64,000 nucleotides of DNA from assembly GCA_021018995.1 (NCBI GenBank), contig CM037595.1:93880491-93944490 (forward strand). The letters run 5' to 3'. Below, piece after piece: positions 22,880-33,717 of the stretch. The translations under genes were made by a program, and so were the position numbers. This stretch comes from Chloranthus sessilifolius (Eukaryota > Streptophyta > Magnoliopsida > Chloranthales > Chloranthaceae). Within the stretch, counting starts at the first letter, position 1. Each line of letters begins with the position of its first letter. The notes below the pieces were generated by a model, which ran no database searches, had not been told where the DNA came from, and worked only from the letters and a program-made list of their open reading frames with translations.

Positions 22880-22889
22880 TTAGGGTTTA
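22880..22889 (-). promoter_or_regulatory. Telo-box in the TIM13 leader or promoter
   Basis: TTAGGGTTTA here is the reverse complement of the AAACCCTAA telo-box, a motif common near the transcription start of plant housekeeping genes for ribosomes and mitochondria. It lies about 85 bp before the start codon. The functional role is inferred. Confidence 0.45.
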
Positions 22890-22970
22890 GTGGGGTTTTG
22901 CAGTGAAGCAAATTTTCTGATAACAAAAAGAAGAAGAAAGTGAAACCAGGCTAAATCCCTGGTTTATGTG

Positions 22971-23084
22971 ATGGATCCCTTTTCATCTCCATCGATTGGC
23001 TCTTCCTCTCCTCCATCAACGGAGGCTTTGATTGAACAGGTCAAGACTCAGCTGGCTCAGGCTTATGCTGAGGAGTTTTTAGAG
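22971..23084 (+). CDS. TIM13: TIM13 small Tim chaperone, exon 1
   Basis: This exon encodes residues 1-38 of a small Tim protein, starting MDPFSSPSIGSSSPPS and ending in the helix 'IEQVKTQLAQAYAEEFLE', very close to plant Tim13. The ATG at 22971 is chosen because an upstream ATG at 22965 meets a stop at once and the N-terminus matches known plant Tim13 (MD.FSSP). The exon ends GAG|GTAATA, a good donor in phase 0; reading on past it gives no homologous residues, while exon 2 at 41273 continues the protein exactly. Tim13 pairs with Tim8 in the mitochondrial intermembrane space and escorts hydrophobic precursors towards the inner membrane. The family match is clear; expression cannot be seen here. 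Confidence 0.93.
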
Positions 23085-23201
23085 GTAATAAATCCATTTA
23101 TTTCATCTTTTTTTTTTTTTAATTATATATATATATATTTCATGAACTCGTGCTCTTTAGCCACCACTACTCATAATATAAATTTAACCTTTAAAAAAAA
23201 A

Positions 23202-23232
<31 letters not shown>

Positions 23233-23286
<54 letters not shown>
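23233..23286. repeat. (TA)n microsatellite
   Basis: Uninterrupted TA dinucleotides follow an (AAATA)n stretch, about 150 bp into the TIM13 intron. Confidence 0.95.
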
Positions 23287-23293
<7 letters not shown>

Positions 23294-23468
23294 GTTAAAA
23301 TGAACTTTGTGTAGTTTCTTGTTTGATAACACCATGCAATTGCCTTCCTTTATTTAAGTACTTAACAACAAAGATTCAAAATGAGATAAGAAATATGTGT
23401 TTGCTAGGCAGATTATAGGGATGATTTCTAATCATGCGGCTTTAATTTCATAATCTACACTCAAAATC

Positions 23469-24540
23469 AGGGCCCCTCCCTGGGCTGAAATAGCATGAAT
23501 CGGCTCGAGCTTAATGTAAAACGCTAAATCATTTAGGCTCAGGCTGAATGGCAGCTCATCAAGCTAGCTATCATAGGTGACTCTTTGAGTCCCTAACTCC
23601 GTGCGGCATTTTGATAGAGCCTAGCTCACGCCGCTCGAAGCCAACCTGCCTGTCGGTTACTTGCTGTACACCAATTGATGGTAGTGCATCTTGATAAATT
23701 TGGGTATCCATCTCAAAACTAATTGGCTGAGTGGAAGGGCCCAGGATCTTATAAGAGGAGAGAAAAGGTTGTGAATACCCGATGTGGGACTAACCTTGAA
23801 CACACCCTCATACGTGTTGGCTTCAACACATCTTGCATCCCACTAGCTTAGCTAAGTCACGGGGTTGAGTTAGTCAGTTAATCCATCCCTCGGGCTGACA
23901 ACCAATCGGCGTAATGTTTCTCACTTGTGTCATATTGTAGGGGCAAGACCCTCGCGGGCCCACTGCTTAGGCCACGTGACTTTCATCCATGTTTACCGTT
24001 GATTTCCCGTTACACACTTATGTTCCCAACATTGATTCCCTATGATGCACCCTCATACTCACTATGATGAAGTCAGCTTCTCTCTCTCTCTTAGACATCT
24101 CATCCACATTGGACGCTGATCAACCACCACCACTACCCCATAAACCCTACATTCTCAAGTTCTCACCTAAGTGAACTAACCATTCATCACCACTCCTACT
24201 GCATAAATCCTGCTCCATAAACTCTACAACAACTTTTCAATCTCGACAACTCTCCACCACCATCACTTCAATCTGAACTAATCCCCATCCATCCATCACC
24301 ATCTCGTCTGCAATCACTCAAGACTTTAAACACCATCACTCAAAGCTTCAGACTACTCAAGGCTTCATTGCACTTGGCTCGATCTTGGCAAAGCTTAGCT
24401 AGAGCCCAGAACTCTGGAAGTTCCAGGCTCAAAGTGCCTAAAGCTGATCTAAAACTCAGGTTTTGAATGATAGAGCCAAGCTAGAGCTAACAGTGATGCG
24501 ACTCAAGCTCAACTCATTGACAGCCCAACTCAGGGCCTTG
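23469..24540. mobile_element. hAT-like non-autonomous element, GGGCTC-rich
   Basis: The left end, CAGGGCCCCTCCCTGGGCTG, and the inverse of the right end, CAAGGCCCTGAGTTGGGCTG, are inverted repeats, and both continue into 'gagctcaagc'-type phrases. No clean 8 bp duplication was found. The middle, 23640-24000, has a separate dispersed-repeat motif (taatacccgatgtgggac form, at about 23775), and 24060-24330 is CA/CT-rich. No transposase frame. Confidence 0.5.
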
Positions 24541-24630
24541 CGACAAATTGTTGGGGCCTTGTATCACTGTGAGGCTCACCAAACCCGCTGATGCCACTTC
24601 AACTTAACATGCATGTTGATGCCTTGCGAC

Positions 24631-24945
24631 CATAGTCATTGAAGTCTGCAATCTTTTCAAAAAATCGGGAAAAATCGGCGACTTGCGGTCCTCCCGATTA
24701 CATCTCCAATTAATCGGCGATTTTTGTGATGTTGTTCGATTTTTTTCTTCTTCTTTTTGCCTATTTTGTACTATTTGAAATCATATTTTTAACTTGAAAT
24801 ATATTATGATATGTTTTTAAGTTTTTTTATATGTTTTTATATTTTATTATTTTTCCCAAAATTTTTTACTTCGACTTTTTTTTGCCGATTTTTCCCAACT
24901 TAGACCCTCGTCGATTTATTGCTGGCTCCCGACTTTGTGACTATG
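24631..24945. mobile_element. hAT-type miniature element (315 bp)
   Basis: It starts CATAGTCATTGAAGTC and ends GACTTTGTGACTATG, with a perfect 8 bp target duplication CTTGCGAC (24623-24630 and 24946-24953). It has the same terminal family as 22008-22312 and 33718-34970, with an interior of 'aatcggcgattttt' phrases. No gene. Confidence 0.9.
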
Positions 24946-24953
24946 CTTGCGAC

Positions 24954-25810
24954 TTAGCAAAAGTCCCCACGATTTTGTTGCATGCCCACACATGCCCCAT
25001 AAATGCAGACAATGCACCAACATAATATATCACTCTGTGACATGGTGCTCTCATTGAATGCATATTTCTAGTTTGGACATTGGAGGCTCTCTAATTGAAC
25101 GGAAAATGAGGAATTAAGGAGTCCAAATCTCATTTGTTGTTGTTGGATAGGGAATTTGGTTTATGAAATGAACAGAAATGAGAAAATTAAAAGGTAAAAA
25201 ACCTTGAGGTCACAGGTTACCAATAAAAAAGGGAAATGGTATGGGTGTTGGGTTAGTGGTTATTGAGATTGGGATGATCAATTGGATGGAGAAATGTTAT
25301 AAAAAGGTAAAACATCATGTGGGTTTGGAGGTGGGAGAATTGTGATATGATAGAGCGATCCTTGTATCCCTTTCCTTAGCAAACTCATAGTAGATTTGTT
25401 TAGGTTTTCCTAATTGACATCTCTCCCCATAGAGAGAGTAGAAAACACTAATAGATTGGTGTAGACTTTGCTAATCAACATCTCTCCCCACAGAGAGAGT
25501 TGCTTTGAAAAGAAACTTAGAAACTAAATCACGTCTAGAACTTATATATGTGATGATTACACCCGATACTAATGGTCACTAAAAATGAAGTTGCTTGCTG
25601 AAAATTGGGAGTTATCTTTACTGGATTTAAGTGGCGTGATTATTTTGAACAGCCATGGTTCTTGGCTATATCTACTTTCGTATGTTTTTTGTTAAAATTA
25701 TATATGCTTCACAAGTGATCGGTTCTCATGAAGAAATGCCCAAAAGTACCCTTTACCTTTTAAAATGAGAAATACCTGTCTTGCAATTTCATAAATTCAT
25801 ATTTATCGTA
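24954..25810. other. Intronic sequence without recognised features
   Basis: Ordinary AT-rich sequence. A short direct repeat ('catctctccccatagagagagt' type) occurs at about 25418-25442 and 25480-25500. No gene or named element seen. Confidence 0.4.
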
Positions 25811-26228
25811 AGGGTACCTCTGTTTGCTTCTACCCAATTACTTAAGACGCCTACACTGTAAACACGTTGACATCGTTGAATCGGACGATGGAGACCGATT
25901 TCATCCAATCATCCACATGATTGATCTTAACACTATGGGAGTACCATTAGACTGCCATTTTTGTATTCCACTTGGCACAAATCCCAAAAAATGATCCTAA
26001 AATCATGTTTGAGTTTGATGTGTCCTACATGATTTTTAAGTCACTTTTTTGGGATTTGTGCCATGTGGAATACAAAACTGGCAGTTTGATGATACTCCCA
26101 TGGTGTCAAGATCAATCGTGTGGATGATTGGGATGAAAATCGATCTTCATCATCCCGATTCAACGCAGTTAACGAGTTTGCAGTGTAGGTGCCCTCAGTA
26201 ATTGGATAGGCACAAACATTGCTACCCT
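25811..26228. repeat. Family A palindromic element, best-preserved copy
   Basis: The 418 bp are a near-continuous inverted repeat. The left arm starts AGGGTACCTCTGTTTG and passes 'acccaattact', 'gcctacactgtaaac', 'cgttgaatcgg' and 'gaccgatttcatcc'. The right arm is the inverse, ending GCTACCCT. The centre is 'atcatgtttgagtttgatg'. Such a copy transcribed within the TIM13 primary transcript could fold into a hairpin of about 200 bp; that is inference. Confidence 0.8.
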
Positions 26229-26619
26229 ATTTTTGAATGACATAAATATCCTTTGCCTTAAGAAATAAAAAATGTCTTATTAAAACACACACAAAAAATG
26301 GCATTTCTAAATTTTTAGCATTTGTATTTTTTGACAGTAGTATCTATGTCAATGCTCGACACTCAAATTCATCTATACAAATCTCAGTGTCAAGGTGACA
26401 TGAAAACTTGAGGACTCCTACGAGGTTGAAGCTCACCCTCTCTTAGATCCTGGAGTGTCTAGGAATCTTTCATAAGTCCCTTCCGGACTTTCTTATTTGT
26501 TTAAGGCTTGCTAGAATCTTTGTTCTTCTGAAGACTCTCATTTGCTTGAAAACTTGGTCCCTTTGCTGCTGCTATTTTCAGATTGGCTATTATTTCCCAG
26601 CACCTACTTTATAGTTTTG

Positions 26620-26626
<7 letters not shown>

Positions 26627-26697
<71 letters not shown>
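26627..26697. repeat. (TA)n(GA)n compound microsatellite
   Basis: About 20 TA units run directly into about 15 GA units, abutting the left end of the Mutator-like element at 26702. TA units also flank that element's right end at about 28726-28738. Confidence 0.95.
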
Positions 26698-26700
<3 letters not shown>

Positions 26701-26941
26701 TGGGAATATGCACCCGAGCGTAGAGATATCTCTACGCCAATTGATATGGGCGCGACACGTAGAGCCCTTTTTGTGAAGTGATGGGTGGCATGGGAACCAC
26801 TTTACTAACTAGAGTTATATTTTAAAGGTTAAATACCCTTCCAGTCATCACTCTTGACTTTTCTCTTTCTTCCCTCCACTTTTTCAAGAAACTGTCAGAG
26901 TTACTTTGTCAGGTATATTTTACTCAAAAAATATGAGCGCC

Positions 26942-27395
26942 TGCTAGCGAAGTTCCGGCACCCTACTAGCGAGGCGCTGGCACCTTGACGCCGAGGTGCC
27001 GGCGCCTCTATATTGAAGTGTCAGGGCTTCGCTAAAAAAAAAAATTGGGCATCGACACCTCGTTTCAGAGGCGCCGACGCTTCTATATCGAGGTGTTGGC
27101 ACTTTGATTAAAAATTTAAAAAATTTAGTGAAGCGCCAACGCCTCTATATCGGAGTGCAGGCACCTCGGCACCCCTAAAAAAATAATAATAATTTTTTTT
27201 TTTTATCAAAGCGTCGGCACCCCTGAAAAGAGGCGCCGACGCCCTCTTTTTTTTTTTTTTTTTTTTTTAGCGAAGCATTGACACCTAGGTGTCGGGGTGC
27301 CATCGCTTCGCCACCTGGGTGCCTACACCTCGCTATTGGGGTGTCAGCGCTTCACTGCTGAGGTGCTAGCGCTTCGCTATCGGGCTGTCACGGAG
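26942..27395. repeat. Degenerate GC-rich minisatellite
   Basis: Repeated phrases of the form 'gaggcgccgacgcctctat', 'atcgaggtgtcggcacc' and 'gcgcttcgctatcg' occur about ten times in both orientations, separated by A- or T-runs. They give many short CG-rich inverted repeats. It lies wholly inside the Mutator-like element. Confidence 0.7.
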
Positions 27396-27454
27396 TCACT
27401 CTTTTCGACGTGCCCTCGCGTGCAACGCCTAACTTTTAAAGCTAGGCCAGCCAG

Positions 27455-28455
27455 TCTCTGATACCAACTGTCACGGGGGCGCGCTCCAACGCGCCATCAA
27501 CCCGCGCGTTGCTTCGCTGCAACATGCGACGAAGCCAACCAATCCCTCCATCAGACTCTAATACCACCTGCCTAGAGGACGGAAACTCCCGCTCGTGGTT
27601 ACCTTCTTTCCAAAGCCTACCATCCCGATACATCGTGCCCCTTATGACACGCTCGATTGCACTTTCATGCCATGCTTGGCCTGCTCAAGCTTCACTCTTG
27701 TGTGCCATGCACAAGTACCTCGCTTCGTAACAGTAACGGCATATCGCGCCTCATACCAATATGTCCTACCGACATACCGAACCAAACCCACCTTCGTGTG
27801 CTTTCCGAGTTACTAGCACACGTCGCATCGGACCCTTGTGCTGTCGTGCTCACAGAGTTCCACGCAGCCCTCAAGTGTCCTCGTGAAGTTGTCCAGCTGT
27901 ATGCACCGCGACACGTAGTCCGGGGCCATACTTCTACCTCACCCTGGGTGCCACACGCCATCATTGCGTCTACGTCCTAAGTCCACCATTTTAGGCCTAG
28001 GAGACTTACGCCCCCTCTGACGACGCAAGGCCCCGTGTGGGTGGAAGGCATTCATCCAACACCTCTCCTACATAGATGGTCTAAACACCATCTATGGGTA
28101 AACAACCTGAGGACCTTAAACACGTTGGTTTGACATACCCCCATGGCACACGCCCCTGCCCGTGACACACAGTGTCATGTCCTCAACCATCATGCCCCTG
28201 ACTACCCGCATCGTCTTCCTCTGCAACCATGTCGCGATTACCGCAGCACGACTACGTCGCGAGGCCCTCTTGGCCCCATGGCGCGTGCCCTCTTGGCACC
28301 ACATGTCGTGTCGCCCTAGCACCAAGATGTCGCATGCCCTCTTGGCACCACATCGCGTGCCCTAGGAACCAAGTCACCACTGCCTCTACGCGGAGTACAA
28401 GCAGCTCGAGTGGCACTGCGGATGACCCAGGTAGCCACGCTGCGTACCTCCGTCA
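27455..28455 (-). other. LTR-like segment with primer site, cargo of the Mutator-like element
   Basis: On the minus strand 27455-27468 reads GTTGGTATCAGAGA, close to an initiator Met-tRNA primer site, and directly beside it 27469 opens with TGTCACG as an LTR edge would. A CA at about 28454 could be the other edge. A second weaker primer-like stretch lies at 27556-27570. No retroelement coding region is attached. It reads as a fossil LTR piece carried by the element. Confidence 0.45.
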
Positions 28456-28739
28456 CAGGGCGCTCACATTTTTTGAGTAAAATATACTTGAAAAAGTAAG
28501 TCTGACACTTTCTTAGAAAAGAAAGAGACTTTAAAAAGGCTTCTAAAAAAGTCAAGAATGACGGCTGAAAGAGAATATAACTTTTTAAAATATTTTAAAA
28601 GTTTAACCCTTATTAGTAAAGTGGGCCCCATGCTATCCATCACTTCACAAAAAAGGCACTACGTGTTGCGCCCATATCAATTGGCGTAGAGGTATCTCTA
28701 TGCCCGGGCGCATTTTCCCCTTTACCATATATATATATC

Positions 28740-29371
28740 TTCATTTCTAAATGTGGGTATTTCTAGATTAATAGTGAAGCCAATATATAATTTATTCAAA
28801 ATATTGCATAATATGTGTTTTCCCTTTTTTCTGTAGTTTCCATTTCTCTGCTCCTACCCATGCTTATGCAACTAAGGTTGACACAAGCTTGCTTAGTGCT
28901 ATAAGATGAGTGACTTGTAGGTTTTGAGACTATATACTATGGAAAAGTATGAAAAAAAATTGGATGCTTAATTTGTCCTGCCAGATTTTTATGGAAGCAA
29001 CAACATAGCACATTCGTTGGCAATAAATGACTTTGAAGACTTCCTATCACTATTGCAAATCTATGCAAGTATTGCAATGAGTTCCTCATATATTATTTTG
29101 AATAACACTTTCAGCTGCTATATCTTTGTCAATGACAGTCATTTTTTAAACAAAACCAAAAGAAGCGAGTGGTCAAGAGCACAACCTAGATAGATTATAG
29201 TTATGAAAAGTCAATTTATATTGGTGGACTACCGATCCCACAAGATTCAAATCCATATAATTGGGGAGATTCTAGCTAGATGTGGTATAATTAGTCTCTA
29301 AAACAAGATCCATTTTGATCTTTTGGTGGGGCAAAATATCCATTTTATTTTATCCCTAGGCGCCACGATGG
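28740..29371. other. Intronic sequence without recognised features
   Basis: AT-rich, no reading frame with a known domain. The last 15 bases before the miniature LTR element (ATCCCTAGGCGCCAC at 29352-29366) recur with one change at 33451-33465. Confidence 0.35.
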
Positions 29372-32300
29372 TGCGATCTCTGCAAGATAGCCACCTAGAG
29401 AGGGTATAGTTATGAAAAGCCTTAAATTAGTCTTTCAAGGTGGTTGAATTAATGAATATTTCACCAAAATTCTTTTGCCAATGACTTCTTAAGATCACCT
29501 AATATTAACCGCAGCTAGTAGGGCTTCAATAAGCTCCAAACATAATATTTAATTCAACTCTAAATTAAATTCCAACACGACAGGTTATTAAATAGACATT
29601 TACAATGCATGAAATTGGTACTACTCTGATTCCCAATTTAAATAAAGAGATATCCAAATTTCTTAAAACAATAAAATAAATCCTAAATATTAAGAAAATT
29701 AAACTTATTTCTAATGGAAACAAATTTGGCTGGCTAAGTAAAATAATAAAGGAAATTAATCTTAATTCAAGTAGAAGTCTTGAGATTTGTCACTTTAATG
29801 TCCTTCGAAAATTGACCATAATTTCTTGAGATTCGTCACTTTATTTCGATAAGCTTTTTAATAAATCCGGTTGCACATCAATCTGACGTCGTTTGATACT
29901 TGAAAATATGTCAAACAAAAAGTGACGGGATTGAAACTTGAGAACTATGTCACCGTCTGATCAACACATTTTTGAATCAATAAAAAAAATTCCTTTTCCT
30001 TCATCTTTTTTTTCTTCTTTTCATTTTTCTAATGTTCGTTCTTAGGCTTCGCAGTAGATTAAGATTCTGGACTACATCATTCTCCTTCTTTGGAGGAAAG
30101 TTCAACTTCAGACTTTCTGGAGATTGATTGTCTTCTCAAATAAATCATAGGCTATACCTTCTCTCCAGGCGAATCGTTGTGCTCAAACCAATGAAAGGGT
30201 GATGGTGATGATTTGAACATCTTTGTCATCTTCATAAACGTTGTAGATGGATATCCATATGCCATGCTCCATTCATCACTCGCTTCTATATCATTGTGTT
30301 GATTGTCGCCGCTTCGATTTGTTGATCGAAAGTAATTGCATTGGATTAAACGCGCTCTAATACCAAATTGATGTGATCCACGCACGATAGCCACTTAGAG
30401 TGGGTATTAGTTTTGACACAAGCCTAGCAAAACCTGCAAGAAGCTTTAAATTAGTATTCCACGGTGGTTGAATTAAGGAATATCCCACCAAAATTCCTAT
30501 GTCAATCAACCCACAAGATCACCTAATAGTAGGGTTTCAGCAAGCTTCAAACAAAATAATTATTCAACTCTAAATTGAATTCCAACACTTGTGGCCTTTA
30601 AATAGGCTTTATAATAACCTAAAATTAGAAATCCTAGTCTATTTCTAATTCTTAATTTAAATAAAGAAACACCCTACTTTTTCTAGAACAATATAATAAA
30701 GTCCTAAATAATAAAAAAAATTTAACCTATTTTTAATAAAGAAAAAAATCGTATTGGCTAAAATAAAATAAGAAAAGAAACTAATCTTAATTCCTCTAGA
30801 AGGGTTGAAAATTTTCATTTTTAGTGCAACTTCCCAAAACTAACCATAACTTTTTCAGTATGGTCAAAATGGTGTTTTTTTTGGCTCGTTGGAAAGCTAC
30901 TTTGATAAATTTTCAAATAAGGCCAATTTTGCATAAATCTGACGCTGTGATGCATGAAAATATGTCAAACATGAACGTAACAAGATTAAAATTAAGCACT
31001 TTGTGACGCGGGATGAAATCACTTGCCAACCCTAAAATAGCAAAATCTTGCGCGGAAGGGGATTTAGAGTATTCAAACATTTCATTAAAATAAAAATAAA
31101 AAGAAGAATAAGGTAGAAATCTTCGGATTCGCTTCAAAGAGACTTGTCGGCTTCACGCCAACGGGTTTTCCGAAGCTTCACACCACGGTTGTATGTCGGT
31201 TTCGCACCAAGTCGCACGAGAAACGATTGCTCATTCTGCAGGGTTTGAAGGATTCACTCCCTCGATTGAAAACTTTTCACAAGCTCTCTGGGGTTTGCAC
31301 AAAAGCAACTCTCTTTCATTCAATATCTATAATCAAGTCCTTAATAAAGTGTTTACAATGCCTTTATATAGGCTAAGAAAACCTTAAAACGAATATTAAC
31401 TAAAAGACAAATATACCCTTAAAACTAAAGTTCGAATTTTGATGTTTAAAGCAACTAAAACTGCTCGGCGTGATTTCCATCGATCGAAATCGAAAATCAT
31501 TCGATTGAAATTGAATTTCGTTCGATCGCAATTTCGATCGATCGAAATTCTCATATACATAAAATATCGTTGTTGACATTCAATCGATCGAAATAGGGAT
31601 TCGATCGATTGAAAATTTCGATTGATCAAAATTTAAATTCGATTGATCGAATTCGCCAAGTTCGATCTATTCTTCAGATTTTCGTCTTATTCGCGAGCCG
31701 TTTGCAAGCCCATTTATGGGTCCATTTTTTCATTGCTGATTTCCTTCGATTGTCTCGGCCACAGTCCAAACATGCGGATCTGAATTCCCCGTCAAAACTA
31801 ACACGGGACGAAATCGCTTGCTAACCCTAAAATAGCAAAATCCCGCGCGGAAGGGGGTTCAGGGTATTCAAACCTTTCATTAAAATAAAAAAAATAAAAA
31901 AAATCTTCGGATTCGCTCCAAAGAGGATTGTCGGCTTCACGCCAAAGAGGTTTTCTGAAGCTTCACACCACGACTATACGTCGGCTTCGCACTAAGTCGC
32001 ACGAGAAACGATTGCTCACTCTTCAGGGTTTGAAGGATTCACTCCCTCGATTGAAAACTTTTCACAAGCTCTCTGGGGTTTGTACAAAAGCAACTCTCTT
32101 TCATTCAATATCTATAATCAAGTCCTTAATAAAGTGTTTACAATGCCTTTATATAGGCTAAGAAAACCCTAAAACAAATATTAACTAAAAGACAAATATA
32201 CCCTTAAAACAAAAGTTCGAATTTAGAAGTTTAAAGCAACTAAAACTGCTCGGCGCAATTTCGATCGATCGAAATAAAAAATCGTTCGATCGCAATTTCG

Positions 32301-33403
32301 ATCGATCGAAATTGAAAATCGTTCAATCGAAATTCTCATATACATAAAATATCGCCGTTGACATTCAATCGATCGAAATAGGGATTCGATCAATCGAAAT
32401 TTTCGATTGATCAAAATTTAAATTCGATCGATCGAATTCGCCAAGTTCGATCTATTCTTCAAATTTTCGTCTTATTCACGGGCAATTTGAAAGCTCATTT
32501 ATGGGTCCATTTCTTCCTTGCTGATTTCCTTCGATTGTTTCGGTCACGGTACAAACATGCAGATCTGAATTCCCCGTCAAAACTGACACGGGACAAAATC
32601 GCTTGCTAACCCTAAAATAGCAAATCCCCGCACGAAAGGGGGTGTAAGGTATTCAAACCTTTCATTAAAATAAAAATAAAAAGAAGCATAAGGTAGAAAT
32701 CTTCGGATTCGCTCCAAAGAGGCTTGTCGGCTTCATGCCAATGAGTTTTCTGAAGCTTCACACTACGGCTGTGCGTCGGCTTCGCACCAAGTCGCACGAG
32801 AAACGATTGCTCACTCCTCAGGGTTTGAAGGATTCACTCCCTCGATTAAAAACTTTTCACAAGCTCTCTGGGGTTTGCACAAAAGCAACTCTCTTTCATT
32901 CAATATCTATAATCAAGTCCTTAATAAAGTATTTACAATGCCTTTATATAGACTAAGAAAACCCTAAAACGAAGATTAACTAAAAGACAAATATACCCTT
33001 AAAACTAAAGTTCGAATTTAGAAGTTTAAAGCAACTAAAACTGTTCGGCGCGATTTCGATCGATCGAAATTCTCATATACATAAAATATCGCCGTTGACA
33101 TTCGATCGAATTCTCCAAGTTCAATCTATTCTTCAGATTTTCGTCTTATTCGCGGGCCGTTTGAAAGCCTATTTATGGGTCAATTTCTTCCTTGCTGATT
33201 TCCTTTGATTGTCTCGGCCACGGTCCAAACATGCGGATCTGAATTCCCCGTCACTTTGTGACTCTCCGATCGCGATTTTCTGTGAATAGGTTAGAGATTT
33301 TGTTTGATTTCGTCTTTTTTTCCCATTTTCTGTTCTTTTCATATTTTCTAATCTTCCTTCTTGGACTTGACTTCGCAGTAGATTAAAATTTTGGACTTCA
33401 TCA
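29372..33403 (-). mobile_element. Miniature LTR element (TRIM-like) with a nested insertion
   Basis: Two direct repeats with TG..CA edges, 29372-30079 and 30372-33403 (about 0.78 kb without its insertion), flank an interior of only about 290 bp. That interior begins and ends, in minus-strand order, with a primer site at 30353-30371 (GGTATTAGAGC core) and a purine tract beside 30080 (CAAAGAAGGAGAA). There is no gag or pol. Small LTRs, primer site and purine tract without genes fit a terminal-repeat element in miniature, dependent on proteins from elsewhere. The LTRs look only about 75% alike by eye, so it is old. The right LTR is split by 31004-33253. No target duplication is evident. Confidence 0.7.
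31004..33253 (-). repeat. Three tandem LTRs joined by AAAC, one insertion with target duplication
   Basis: Three direct copies (31004-31794, 31799-32579, 32584-33253), each with TG-like start and GTCA end, are joined by the same four bases AAAC at 31795-31798 and 32580-32583. The whole block is flanked by the 5 bp duplication CTTTG (30999-31003 and 33254-33258), so it entered as one LTR-type insertion or grew after one. The copies look about 93-95% alike by eye; the third is shorter. There is no internal region, primer site or genes between copies. A TATATAAAGG-type box on the minus strand inside each suggests the minus orientation. Each carries TCGATCGA clusters. Confidence 0.85.
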
Positions 33404-33717
33404 CATCGAGTGTTCAATTTTGTTGAGTCCCTCCTAACATTCCTTATTGCATCCCTAGGAGCCACCTGGTATAAATTTTGTCAAATTCGCTCTTTAACAT
33501 TATTTTTGTGTGTTTGGACATTTTTCACTTGTGTACCGCATCCGAGTCCGACTCTTCGTTTGTATACCTTATATACATATAAGTACATAACACTACAGTA
33601 TGAATATAAAACAAATGTATTCAAATTAATTCATATACAAAGGTTGTTATATTATGTATAATATATTCGTATTTATGAATATTATTACATGCCACTGGAA
33701 TCACATGCTATTATAAC

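Larger units (their letters stand above)
26702..28720. mobile_element. Mutator-like non-autonomous element with long TIRs and GC-rich cargo
   Basis: The first 240 bp (26702-26941) and the last 261 bp (28460-28720) are inverted copies, sharing for example 'gtagagata.ctctacgcc', 'aattgatatgggcgc' and 'tatattttactcaaaaaat', and ending at the same 'gagcgcc' on the inner side. TIRs of this length are typical of Mutator-like elements. No transposase frame is present and no 9 bp duplication could be read. The interior is far more GC-rich than the surroundings: a GC-rich minisatellite (26942-27395), then an LTR-like segment (27455-28455). Open frames across 27400-28550 on both strands show no family resemblance. 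Confidence 0.75.

Noticed and set aside
22968-23213. 81-codon reading of TIM13 continuing past 23084 without splicing
   Set aside because: Residues after FLE are low-complexity intron translation, while exon 2 at 41273 restores the family sequence exactly. The GTG before the ATG is not a likely start.
27556-27570. Second primer-site-like stretch (TGGTATTAGAGT on minus)
   Set aside because: No LTR edge lies next to it, so it is noted only as part of the cargo.
27409-28555. Several open frames on both strands with Cys/His/Arg-rich products
   Set aside because: GC-rich cargo of the Mutator-like element keeps frames open by composition; no motif or family match.
31004-33253. Satellite or CRISPR-like direct repeat array
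   Set aside because: Only three units of about 0.7-0.8 kb with LTR-type edges and a target duplication; this is a eukaryotic LTR array.
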